25,569 bases of DNA, from contig NZ_CP134162.1 of assembly GCF_032197885.1 (NCBI RefSeq), forward strand, positions 1 through 25,569, written 5' to 3'. Below the pieces are notes generated by a model. That model was not told the DNA's origin. It saw nothing but the letters and a program-made list of their open reading frames with translations, and made no database searches. The translations under genes were made by a program, and so were the position numbers. Numbering within the stretch: the first letter of the stretch is position 1; every line of letters begins with the position of its first letter. The DNA is from Levilactobacillus namurensis (GTDB taxonomy: Bacteria > Bacillota > Bacilli > Lactobacillales > Lactobacillaceae). Positions 1 through 5,373 of this stretch are shown piece by piece.

Positions 1-1
1 T

Positions 2-154
2 GTTGCTAATGGTGCTTTACCTTTTAATGCGTCTTTAAGCGAAGAAGAAAGAGCTAATTTACGCTTTTTAAAGGCGACCGAAGGGACACCAGTCACCGAG
101 TTCAAAGACGCTAAAGAGGTCGCTGATTGGCTCAACGATCCAGATGAGGACTAA
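2..154 (+). CDS. RelB/DinJ-family antitoxin, C-terminal half (gene continues from the window end)
   Basis: The first 154 bases are the end of an open frame with no start in the window. It reads VANGALPFNASLSEEERANL and onward, and stops at TAA 152-154. This is typical of the C-terminal half of RelB/DinJ antitoxins, which have the ribbon-helix-helix in the N-terminal half and a toxin-wrapping acidic C-terminus; here it ends DWLNDPDED. Joined to the partial gene at 25442-25569 it gives a 93-residue protein in one frame, so the gene is split only by the cut point of a circle. The family binds its cognate toxin and represses its own operon. The stop overlaps the downstream toxin start (144) by 11 nt, implying translational coupling. 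Family assignment is by motif recognition. Confidence 0.88.
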   Translation, partial: VANGALPFNASLSEEERANLRFLKATEGTPVTEFKDAKEVADWLNDPDED

Positions 155-650
155 TGACTTAGTCAGCCTATACGTTAGTTTTGTAGAAACTAACGGTGGC
201 AAGTCTCGGCCAATTTTAATTCGTCGGGTATCAGAACAGACGGTCGAGGCTTTTAAAATTACTAGTCAGTATGAAAAGAAGTCGGCTTATATCAAGCAAC
301 AATATTATCCGATTCAAGATTGGCAATCCGCTGGGTTGAAGAAACCTTCCTGGGTCGATCTTGGTAATATTTATCGCTTTCCCAAAGCCGGTTTAAACTT
401 TAAAGAAATCGGTCATTTAAGTAAGCTAGATCAAAATAAAATTTCAGATTTTATGCTTGACCTAAAATCAAAAAGAAGAGGTAAGGGTCAAAAGATAATT
501 CAACAGCGATCAAGTAAAAGGAAGCACAAAGAAAGTAAAGCAGAGCTTACACAAAGAATTCAAAAACAGTTAAAAGACTTTGCTAAACACAATCCAGAAA
601 TTAAGCCAAAAAACAATCCTGAAAATAAAAACGATCGGCCTAGTTATTAG
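144..650 (+). CDS. MazF/PemK-like toxin with a C-terminal lysine-rich tail
   Basis: A 168-residue protein whose ATG lies inside the end of the antitoxin gene (11-nt overlap). Its first ~105 residues resemble the MazF/PemK fold: a KSRPILIRRV strand near residue 20 (compare the GxxRPVLV element of MazF), KITSQ near residue 38, and the YPIQDWQSAGLKKPSWVDL region typical of PemK-like toxins. Members are mRNA interferases that arrest growth when the antitoxin is lost, stabilising the plasmid. Residues ~108-168 are an extra charged tail, beyond the usual ~110-residue domain. It contains QRIQKQLKDFAKHNPEIK, nearly the same as the end of the LtrC/ArdC-like protein at 8563-9687. Function is inferred from family and position; cleavage specificity cannot be read. 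Confidence 0.8.
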   Translation: MRTNDLVSLYVSFVETNGGKSRPILIRRVSEQTVEAFKITSQYEKKSAYIKQQYYPIQDWQSAGLKKPSWVDLGNIYRFPKAGLNFKEIGHLSKLDQNKISDFMLDLKSKRRGKGQKIIQQRSSKRKHKESKAELTQRIQKQLKDFAKHNPEIKPKNNPENKNDRPSY

Positions 651-662
651 GTTGATCGTTTT
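627..662. terminator. Bidirectional terminator between convergent genes
   Basis: AAAAACGATC (627-636) pairs with GATCGTTTTT (653-662), giving T-runs on both strands. It sits at the 3' ends of the plus-strand toxin gene (ends 650) and the minus-strand gene at 640-918. Confidence 0.75.
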
Positions 663-918
663 TTAATTTATCCGGTTTATGGGCGTTAACATAGTCAGCA
701 AATGTTTTTAAAAGTTCTTCGGTTTGTTCGACCGATAGGTTATCAGCTTGAAAGTATTTTTCGAGCAAAGCCCCTTTTTGAATTAATCGGCGAGAACGGG
801 CTTTGCGGGCTTGCCGATTTTCATAGTATTTAGATTGTCGTAATTTAAAATCTTCCCGCTCAATTTTTTGTTTTAAACGCGCTTGCTGCTCGACTAGTTT
901 TTCATATTGATTAGACAT
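640..918 (-). CDS. TraD/DUF3847-like relaxosome accessory protein
   Basis: A 92-residue, highly charged helical protein. ATG 918 is preceded by GGGGAAATTCC, a fair ribosome binding site. Residues 1-30 look like a coiled coil (YEKLVEQQARLKQKIERE). They are followed by RKARSRRLIQKGALLEKYF, the RK-R-RRLI-xG-LxEK signature I associate with TraD/DUF3847-type small proteins encoded beside oriT and relaxase genes. Family members are thought to help the relaxase at oriT. It lies downstream of the small gene at 941-1150 and of the candidate oriT, all on the minus strand, which fits a mobilisation module. No relaxase gene is present. The role is inferred from motif and context. Confidence 0.6.
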   Translation of the reverse strand: MSNQYEKLVEQQARLKQKIEREDFKLRQSKYYENRQARKARSRRLIQKGALLEKYFQADNLSVEQTEELLKTFADYVNAHKPDKLKNDQPNN

Positions 919-940
919 GGAATTTCCCCATCTCGTATGG

Positions 941-1150
941 CTAATGATCTACGGACTTTACCTTTAAAAATTCAGAAAATTGCTTGGCTAAAAGCTTAAT
1001 CTGATCGTTAGACAAATTAGCATAATCTAAATTGGCTTGACTGATGATTTGTTTACCTAGCCGTTGTTCAATCTTATTTTTTTCGTCCTTAATTTTTTGA
1101 TTAAGGGATTTTAATTTAGCTTCTTGTTTTTCTAAGTTACTTTGAGACAT
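941..1150 (-). CDS. Small coiled-coil protein of the oriT-proximal operon
   Basis: A 69-residue product if started at ATG 1150 (MSQSNLEKQEAKLKSLNQKI). An in-frame ATG at 1183 would add 11 less typical, hydrophobic residues (MIISNMIGWIV) and has no better ribosome binding site, so I prefer 1150. The first ~45 residues form a lysine/glutamate-rich coiled coil; the C-terminus (LSNDQIKLLAKQFSEFLK) is a short helix resembling the end of the neighbouring 92-residue protein (LSVEQTEELLKTFADYV). The two may be distant paralogues. It is the first gene after the candidate oriT and probably co-transcribed with 640-918. A relaxosome accessory role (MobC-like in position) is inference only. Confidence 0.55.
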   Translation of the reverse strand: MSQSNLEKQEAKLKSLNQKIKDEKNKIEQRLGKQIISQANLDYANLSNDQIKLLAKQFSEFLKVKSVDH

Positions 1151-1294
1151 AACGATCCATCCAATCATATTAGAAATAATCACCGAAACTATATCATATA
1201 GGAAACGTTAAGTCAAAGTATAAAATTTGAAATAGCGAAGCGGAAGGCATACACTAAATTAAAGTTAAGAGAATCAGAAGACCGAGTGAAACGA

Positions 1295-1332
1295 GGTCAA
1301 TGTGCACTTACACCCTTGACACTTGTCAAGGG
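1295..1332 (-). other. Candidate origin of transfer (oriT), MOBQ/IncQ-like nic region
   Basis: On the minus strand a perfect 9-bp inverted repeat (plus strand CCCTTGACA 1313-1321 and TGTCAAGGG 1324-1332) is followed at once by GTGTAAGTGCACATTGACC. RSF1010, pSK41 and pIP501-type origins have the same order: an inverted repeat, then a nic core close to TAAGTGCGCCCT. Here the core reads TAAGTGCACATT. The site lies just upstream of the two relaxosome-like genes. Cleavage would be expected near 1302-1303. The resemblance is by eye; no relaxase in the window could nick it. Confidence 0.6.
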
Positions 1333-1416
1333 TAGATTTAATCCCCATTTTGATGGGAATTATTTGTATTAGAAGGCTAACGCCAACTATCAAAAACCTA
1401 GAGTTAAATCTTAAGA

Positions 1417-1776
1417 TTAATCAATCACATTACGAAGGATCCAATGACTATAAGCAAGACGAGCACCGGGAGTTATCACCCAGGGGTGATTAATTTCGAA
1501 AATTTGAATTTCAGTTGCTAAGTAAAGTGGGGTCTTGCCATGATTAAAAGCAAAAACGGGTTGTGGAAAATCAGGCTTACTAGCAACTTGATGAACACTT
1601 TGACGAGAGTTCATCTGCCAACGAATTTTTAAATCTTCACGCGACAATATTTTTGGCAGGTGTGTTTTTTCAATTTGAGCTTGTTGTTGCAACTTTTGTG
1701 TAAAGGCTTGTTTAGTCTTGTTTTGATGCCAATCATCAAAAAGATCATACTTGTTTGTTTCAAAATCTAAATCCAT
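1417..1776 (-). CDS. AlpA/excisionase-like DNA-binding protein
   Basis: A 119-residue protein, ATG 1776 after GGTTAGGAGGCTGG, a strong ribosome binding site. Its central part reads LSREDLKIRWQMNSRQSVHQ, then PDFPQPV and LYLATEIQIFE. This is the layout of AlpA/MerR-like winged helix-turn-helix proteins: a helix-turn-helix, a wing with PxFPxPV, and a following LY...I.F strand. Such proteins often act as recombination directionality factors or repressors. The gene begins 12 bp after the tyrosine recombinase stop codon on the same strand, so the two form an operon and an Xis-like role is plausible. The first ~40 residues are of unknown function. No closer family is recognised. Confidence 0.55.
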   Translation of the reverse strand: MDLDFETNKYDLFDDWHQNKTKQAFTQKLQQQAQIEKTHLPKILSREDLKIRWQMNSRQSVHQVASKPDFPQPVFAFNHGKTPLYLATEIQIFEINHPWVITPGARLAYSHWILRNVID

Positions 1777-1788
1777 AAAACCAGCCTC

Positions 1789-2376
1789 CTAACCAAAATC
1801 AATTTGATCTAGCATCGTTTCGGTACTAGCCTGGTCTAAGCCTAAATAAGCTAAAGTCATCGCCTCACTGGAATGATTGAGCAGATTCATGACTAAGCCA
1901 ATATTATAATTTGATTGCGTGTAGACGCGATAAGCACCGGTTTTGCGCATCGTATGGGTCCCTAGATAATTAATTCCTAACAGATCGCCAACCTTGCTCA
2001 TGATTTTGTAGAACTGTTTTTCCGTAATATGGCGTTCTGGGTGTTGAATGGAAGGAAAGAGCCATTCAGAATCCAGCTGATGATCAAGTAGCCATTGACG
2101 GTACAATAAGAGCTCTGTTTGAACAGGTTTAAGGTACAAGGTATTAGGTTTACCAGTTTTTCGGTCGTGAATAAACGCATTTTGTTTAATAGAACCGTCC
2201 GGATTGAAAATATCGGTTTGTTTTAAGCGCATGACATCACTGACTCGCAACAGTGTCGCTTTGCCAACTTGAAAAACTGTATAGTTACGCCGGCCAGCTT
2301 TAAAGTTGTTGAGTAAGGTATCTTGAACCTCTTTGAGAACATTTGAATCTTTGATGGGTAAGACAACTTGTTGCAT
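1789..2376 (-). CDS. Small tyrosine recombinase (XerD/phage-integrase catalytic domain)
   Basis: A 195-residue protein, ATG 2376 preceded by TTTAAAGGAGCTC. It consists of little more than a catalytic domain. Visible are the box I arginine in TLLRVSDVMRLKQTDI, the beta-hairpin lysine region DRKTGKPNTLYL, HTMRKT (HxxR of box II), LLNHSSEAMT with the second histidine, and the nucleophile tyrosine in TLAYLG. All catalytic positions appear present. Full integrases are about 350-400 residues, so the arm- and core-binding N-terminus is absent, as in other small plasmid recombinases. It may resolve multimers or drive integration of a small element with the Xis-like partner at 1417-1776. It is divergent from the toxin-antitoxin operon at 2455; the target site is unknown. 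Confidence 0.8.
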   Translation of the reverse strand: MQQVVLPIKDSNVLKEVQDTLLNNFKAGRRNYTVFQVGKATLLRVSDVMRLKQTDIFNPDGSIKQNAFIHDRKTGKPNTLYLKPVQTELLLYRQWLLDHQLDSEWLFPSIQHPERHITEKQFYKIMSKVGDLLGINYLGTHTMRKTGAYRVYTQSNYNIGLVMNLLNHSSEAMTLAYLGLDQASTETMLDQIDFG

Positions 2377-2398
2377 AGTTTGAGCTCCTTTAAAATTT

Positions 2399-2438
2399 TT
2401 GATTTTTAGTACAAATTAAAGTACAATATTAAGTACAA
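2399..2438 (+). promoter_or_regulatory. Promoter and triple AGTACAA operator of the Phd/YafQ-type operon
   Basis: TTGATT (2399-2404) and TACAAT (2422-2427) with a 17-bp spacer form a plausible promoter. Three exact AGTACAA copies start at 2408, 2420 and 2432, a strict 12-bp period, overlapping the promoter. This fits an autoregulatory operator of the Phd/YefM antitoxin. Because the region also lies upstream of the divergent recombinase, the repeats could instead bind that protein. Confidence 0.6.
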
Positions 2439-2454
2439 AGAAAGGGTGGTAAAT

Positions 2455-2733
2455 ATGACATTAGCATTAACACAGAGCGATTTTCGCGCTAACTTAAAAA
2501 AATATTTAGATCAAGTTAATGACGAAGACGAAACCGTTTATATTGCTCGTTCAAATAGTCGCGCAGTAGCCATCGTTTCACAAGAAAAAATGGACTGGCT
2601 AGAAAGAGCATTAAAAGCTAAAGAAGGTTCGTTAGAATATGCAATTGCACATGATCAGTTAATTAAACGCCATGTTTTACCTGACGATGAAATTGTTGAA
2701 TCAGATGATGGTTATTGGGGTCAGTTTAAATAA
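2455..2733 (+). CDS. Phd/YefM-family antitoxin
   Basis: A 92-residue product from ATG 2455, with AAAGGGTGG as ribosome binding site; a GTG at 2446 would lie inside that site and is less likely. The N-terminal half, MTLALTQSDFRANLKKYLDQ, followed by an ARSNSRAVAIVS strand, is the Phd/YefM DNA-binding fold. The C-terminal acidic part (LPDDEIVESDDGYWGQF) should wrap the toxin. It overlaps the toxin start by one base (TAATG), so the two are translationally coupled. It likely represses its own promoter through the AGTACAA repeats just upstream. Confidence 0.85.
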   Translation: MTLALTQSDFRANLKKYLDQVNDEDETVYIARSNSRAVAIVSQEKMDWLERALKAKEGSLEYAIAHDQLIKRHVLPDDEIVESDDGYWGQFK

Positions 2734-3089
2734 TGAAAAAACTAAGATTTAAACCACGTGCAACCTTTAATGCTGATCTAAAACGGTTAGCCAGTTTAGA
2801 CAAATCTATTATTGATGAAGTTCGAGCAGCCATTGACCTGTTGCTTGAGCAGCAACAATTACCACCAGAATTTGAAGATCATGAGCTTAATCGGCGAATG
2901 AGCGGGTATAATGAATTTCACTTGCGAGATACCCCGAAAAACAAAACACCAAGCGAAACTAAAGATGTCCTGGTGGTTTATACGATTGATAAAGATGAAC
3001 TAGTCTTAATTGGAATTCGAGTCGGATCGCATGATCGTTTATTTCCTGGTCAAAATCGTTCCAAAAGGTATCGAAAAAATGACGAATAG
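2733..3089 (+). CDS. RelE-superfamily toxin, YafQ-like
   Basis: A 118-residue protein with the YafQ layout: a basic N-terminal strand (KLRFKPRATFNADLKRL), LPPEFEDHEL with the catalytic-type histidine, GYNEFHLRDTP with a second histidine and aspartate, the DVLVVYTID strand, and the C-terminal GSHDRLF box that matches the YafQ histidine/phenylalanine site. YafQ toxins are ribosome-dependent mRNA endonucleases. A lysine-rich insertion (TPKNKTPSETKD) separates the aspartate from the next strand, longer than in E. coli YafQ. It pairs with the Phd/YefM-like antitoxin; YafQ more often pairs with DinJ, so this is a mixed combination. A strong terminator follows at 3117. Confidence 0.85.
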   Translation: MKKLRFKPRATFNADLKRLASLDKSIIDEVRAAIDLLLEQQQLPPEFEDHELNRRMSGYNEFHLRDTPKNKTPSETKDVLVVYTIDKDELVLIGIRVGSHDRLFPGQNRSKRYRKNDE

Positions 3090-3116
3090 GAGAAGTCATT
3101 TATACCATATAAAAAC

Positions 3117-3159
3117 AAATAACCCCCAACATCTACATTATAGATATTGGGGGTTATTT
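3117..3159 (+). terminator. Intrinsic terminator after the YafQ-like toxin
   Basis: A perfect 13-bp stem, AAATAACCCCCAA (3117-3129) with TTGGGGGTTATTT (3147-3159), followed by T's. It lies 28 bp after the toxin stop codon and could act on both strands. Confidence 0.85.
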
Positions 3160-3182
3160 TAACAATGATTTTGAGGGGCGAT

Positions 3183-3202
3183 TTGATAGTTATAGGCCCT
3201 AA
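3183..3202. repeat. Short direct repeat, left copy, flanking the GNAT gene
   Basis: TTGATAGTTATAGGCCCTAA here and TTGATATTATAGGCCCTAA at 3701-3719 share a 12-bp identical core, TATAGGCCCTAA, and differ by one substitution or indel in the rest. The GNAT gene lies exactly between them. A weaker relative (TTTATAAACCCTAAAA) occurs at 4349-4364. Confidence 0.6.
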
Positions 3203-3216
3203 CAGGGAAACAAGAT

Positions 3217-3678
3217 TTATTTAAGAACTTTTCTCAAACGTATCATGTCCCTTAAAACAAGACCATTTTCAGTAATTTCTTTATCATAGTGAATTGTAAA
3301 GAAATTTTGATCAACACCAACAACGCGGAAATCACATTTTTGATAAAGATAAAGTTGTCCGAAGCTAGTTGTACCAGTTCCAATTTCAAGACACTTGTAA
3401 TTATTGTTTCGCGCATATTTTTCGGCAAAAGTAAGAAGTTGATGCCCAATTCCTTTGTTTCTTTGTGTTGAAATTACGGCAATGTTCACAACTTCTAGTG
3501 TTTCGGGGTGTGTAGGTAAAAGAATCAACACTCCTAATAATTCATTGTTATAGGTTGCCTCAAAACAAAAAGAACGGTTCAAATACTTACTTATTAATTT
3601 TTCATTAGGATCTGCTTCAAGTAACATTTTATAATGCTGTTCTGTTAGTTTATTTAGTGTTTCAATATTTAGATTCAT
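3217..3678 (-). CDS. GNAT-family N-acetyltransferase
   Basis: A 153-residue protein from ATG 3678, chosen because ATTAGGAGAAAAG precedes it; an upstream in-frame ATG has no ribosome binding site. The core GNAT motif A is visible: VVNIAVISTQRNKGIGHQLL (the acetyl-CoA pyrophosphate loop RNKGIG, near residue 85), followed by a helix and a GTGTTSFGQLYLYQKCDF segment typical of motif B. Members transfer acetyl groups from acetyl-CoA to small amines, antibiotics or protein N-termini; the substrate cannot be inferred. It stands alone on the minus strand, bracketed by near-identical short direct repeats that suggest it arrived as a unit. The right repeat contains a possible minus-strand -10 (TATAAT). 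Confidence 0.85.
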   Translation of the reverse strand: MNLNIETLNKLTEQHYKMLLEADPNEKLISKYLNRSFCFEATYNNELLGVLILLPTHPETLEVVNIAVISTQRNKGIGHQLLTFAEKYARNNNYKCLEIGTGTTSFGQLYLYQKCDFRVVGVDQNFFTIHYDKEITENGLVLRDMIRLRKVLK

Positions 3679-3700
3679 CTTTTCTCCTAATGGGAATTTA

Positions 3701-3719
3701 TTGATATTATAGGCCCTAA
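3701..3719. repeat. Short direct repeat, right copy, flanking the GNAT gene
   Basis: Partner of the repeat at 3183-3202 with the identical core TATAGGCCCTAA (3708-3719). On the minus strand this copy places TATAAT about 30 bp upstream of the GNAT start, so it may also be its -10 element. Confidence 0.6.
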
Positions 3720-3750
3720 AATGCAACACATAGTTTTTTATACTAGCTTT

Positions 3751-4173
3751 TCAATGCCCCTTGTGTTTTTGTATTTTCTTGGCCTGGTGCAATTTATATC
3801 TTTTTTCTTGATCCAAGATCTTCTTAGTACGTCTATTATGTTGTTGAGTTACTTTTTGACATTCCAACTGTTTTTGGAGTGTTTGTTGTGCTTTAGTACC
3901 GACACCATACTGAATACTCTTTCTAGCTAACCTTTGAAGACGCTTAGGATTGATCTTTCGTTCAGAAACAGACGAAGCACAAACAGTTTGTTTGAAAAAG
4001 ATAATTCTATTCCAATGATGAATCACCAGATCGTAAATCAAAGTTAATTTAGGTTCTGAAGGGCCTAAGTTAATTTGGCTAACTTCATAAGTGGAATTAA
4101 AGCGTCTTTCGAAGATAGCTTTGTAAAACGGTGGTTCATAGATAATTGTTAATGATCCCTTGATAGTAGACAT
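3751..4173 (-). CDS. yjdF: YjdF-family (DUF2992) protein
   Basis: A 140-residue protein; ATG 4173 has AAGGAGG at ideal spacing (a TTG one codon upstream is less likely). The N-terminus (SLTIIYEPPFYKAIFER) and the AxxxNLGPSEP-like segment match DUF2992. The second half is strongly basic and helical: INPKRLQRLARK, GTKAQQTLQKQLE and a final lysine-rich coil ending KHKGH, all hallmarks of YjdF. The biochemical function is unknown; in Bacillus and relatives yjdF genes are commonly controlled by the yjdF riboswitch, which senses azaaromatic compounds and may limit their toxicity. A structured leader immediately upstream here (4205-4270) fits that. The gene stands between its own leader and the GNAT gene. 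Confidence 0.85.
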   Translation of the reverse strand: MSTIKGSLTIIYEPPFYKAIFERRFNSTYEVSQINLGPSEPKLTLIYDLVIHHWNRIIFFKQTVCASSVSERKINPKRLQRLARKSIQYGVGTKAQQTLQKQLECQKVTQQHNRRTKKILDQEKRYKLHQAKKIQKHKGH

Positions 4174-4204
4174 CAAACATCCTCCTTAAAATTAATTAAG
4201 AAAG

Positions 4205-4270
4205 ATGGACAACCAAGGAGGCAGGTTACTGATAGCTTCGCTATGTTCGGACTACCAACCGAACTGTGTT
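4205..4270 (-). ncRNA. Structured leader, probable yjdF riboswitch
   Basis: The minus-strand 5' leader folds into consecutive hairpins: GTTCGG/CCGAAC closing a TTGGTAGT loop (plus positions 4245-4264), a perfect ATAGC-GAA-GCTAT hairpin (4232-4244), and AACC/GGTT arms (4211-4227) enclosing CTGCCTCCTT, which is complementary to the AAGGAGG ribosome binding site at about 4180-4186. This offers a simple on/off switch. yjdF genes are known to carry such riboswitches. I could not check the consensus, so the class is inferred. Confidence 0.6.
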
Positions 4271-4300
4271 TTTACTTTCTGTTTCTAGTTTAACTCAAAT

Positions 4301-4340
4301 ATCCCATTCAGAATAGTTTGCTTAAAACTCTGAATGGGAT
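4301..4340 (-). terminator. Terminator-like hairpin after the XRE regulator gene
   Basis: A perfect 12-bp stem: ATCCCATTCAGA (4301-4312) and TCTGAATGGGAT (4329-4340). It lies downstream of the minus-strand regulator (ends 4394) and upstream of the yjdF leader. There is no strong T-run. Confidence 0.55.
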
Positions 4341-4393
4341 ATGTAGATTTATAAACCCTAAAAGTGCTTGCAGGATTGTCACTTGGTAGTTCT

Positions 4394-5158
4394 CTATTCA
4401 GTTATTAACTGTTGGACGGTGTCGGATATATGGATTTGGGTCTTATACTTCTTAAGGTCATGATTGTTAGTCTCTGTATTTCCCTTATGATTTAACAAGG
4501 CATCTAGCGCTGCTAAGTTGCTAACATAAGTCTGATTAATGTAGGTGCGAGGAACGATACGCGCAACTTTAACATAACTGCCCTTATGATAAGCCATCAC
4601 ATAAGAATCTTTGACTCCAGGATTAAGCCCCGTCGTTAAGGTTAATTTGGTCCATTCATTACCCATCGTATTATCGGTGAACCAAGCGGTCCAGTAACCA
4701 TTGGTTGCCTTATTGTTAGGAGAAATTTCCTTTTCACTAGGTAATTTAGTGTACCCGACTTTATAGGATAAAAACGGATCAAAGCGATCAATCGTCCCAA
4801 TACCTTTATAATATCCCAAACATAAAATACCAATACTAACCAGTGCTAGTGCAATCAAGCCACCTAAACCAAAAGTCCAACGACGATAACGACTTTTAAG
4901 CTTAACATCATGATCTATCTGGGTGGCCAAAGAGGGTTCTTTGTCTTCTTTCATTGCAATCTCCTCGTTAAATAGAAGTTTTTCGAGTGAGATGTTAAAC
5001 AATTGACTCAAAGCATACAGGGTCTCTAAATTTGGCATGTTCTTGCCAGTTTCCCAAGTTGAGACCGTTTGACGGGTCACATGCAATTGTTGAGCTAATG
5101 CTTCTTGGGTTAAATTAGATTGCCTGCGCAAGGTCTTGATATCGTCTTTAAAGCTCAA
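4394..5158 (-). CDS. Membrane-anchored XRE-family transcriptional regulator
   Basis: A 254-residue protein starting at TTG 5158; TTTAGGAGGAGTGAG precedes it at ideal spacing, so the TTG start is well supported. Residues 5-60 are a Cro/XRE helix-turn-helix (NLTQEALAQQLHVTRQTVST, WETGKNMPNLETL). After a charged linker, residues ~94-117 form one transmembrane helix (WTFGLGGLIALALVSIGILC), leaving about 135 residues outside the cell. The outer part has no family I recognise; its last third contains a TYINQTYVSNLAALDALL segment. Such one-component membrane regulators sense envelope or external signals and bind DNA from the membrane. It stands alone; the target may be its own promoter, which carries a pair of 17-bp repeats (5204-5244). 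Confidence 0.85.
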   Translation of the reverse strand: MSFKDDIKTLRRQSNLTQEALAQQLHVTRQTVSTWETGKNMPNLETLYALSQLFNISLEKLLFNEEIAMKEDKEPSLATQIDHDVKLKSRYRRWTFGLGGLIALALVSIGILCLGYYKGIGTIDRFDPFLSYKVGYTKLPSEKEISPNNKATNGYWTAWFTDNTMGNEWTKLTLTTGLNPGVKDSYVMAYHKGSYVKVARIVPRTYINQTYVSNLAALDALLNHKGNTETNNHDLKKYKTQIHISDTVQQLITE

Positions 5159-5203
5159 ATCTCACTCCTCCTAAATCATAATCAAGGATCTAAGGCAATC
5201 CTA

Positions 5204-5244
5204 GCAAGAATTACTAGCAATAGTCACGCAAATGTTACTTGCAA
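5204..5244 (-). promoter_or_regulatory. Paired 17-bp direct repeats upstream of the XRE gene (candidate operator)
   Basis: GCAAGAATTACTAGCAA (5204-5220) and GCAAATGTTACTTGCAA (5228-5244) share the pattern GCAA-N3-TTACT-N-GCAA and are 24 bp apart, just upstream of the gene. An operator for the XRE protein is plausible. Confidence 0.45.
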
Positions 5245-5303
5245 ATAGATATACTGGTTAATCCCCTAATAAATCAAGTGATAATCTTGTTTAGCACAAA
5301 AAT

Positions 5304-5347
5304 AAAGCCATTCTTCAGAACGTTATTATGATCTGAAGAATGGCTTT
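5304..5347. terminator. Perfect 15-bp stem terminator-like hairpin beside the IS
   Basis: AAAGCCATTCTTCAG (5304-5318) pairs with CTGAAGAATGGCTTT (5333-5347). It sits between the XRE regulator promoter and the IS256-family left end. It may be the remaining terminator of a plus-strand gene lost when the IS deleted neighbouring DNA, or it may insulate the regulator from the IS. Confidence 0.6.
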
Positions 5348-5373
5348 AGAAATATATAAGGTATATTTCAGGT

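Noticed and set aside
1789..2376. Role of the tyrosine recombinase as an hsdS shufflon enzyme
   Set aside because: The hsdS gene lies 8 kb away, and no inverted repeats or second hsdS copy are present.
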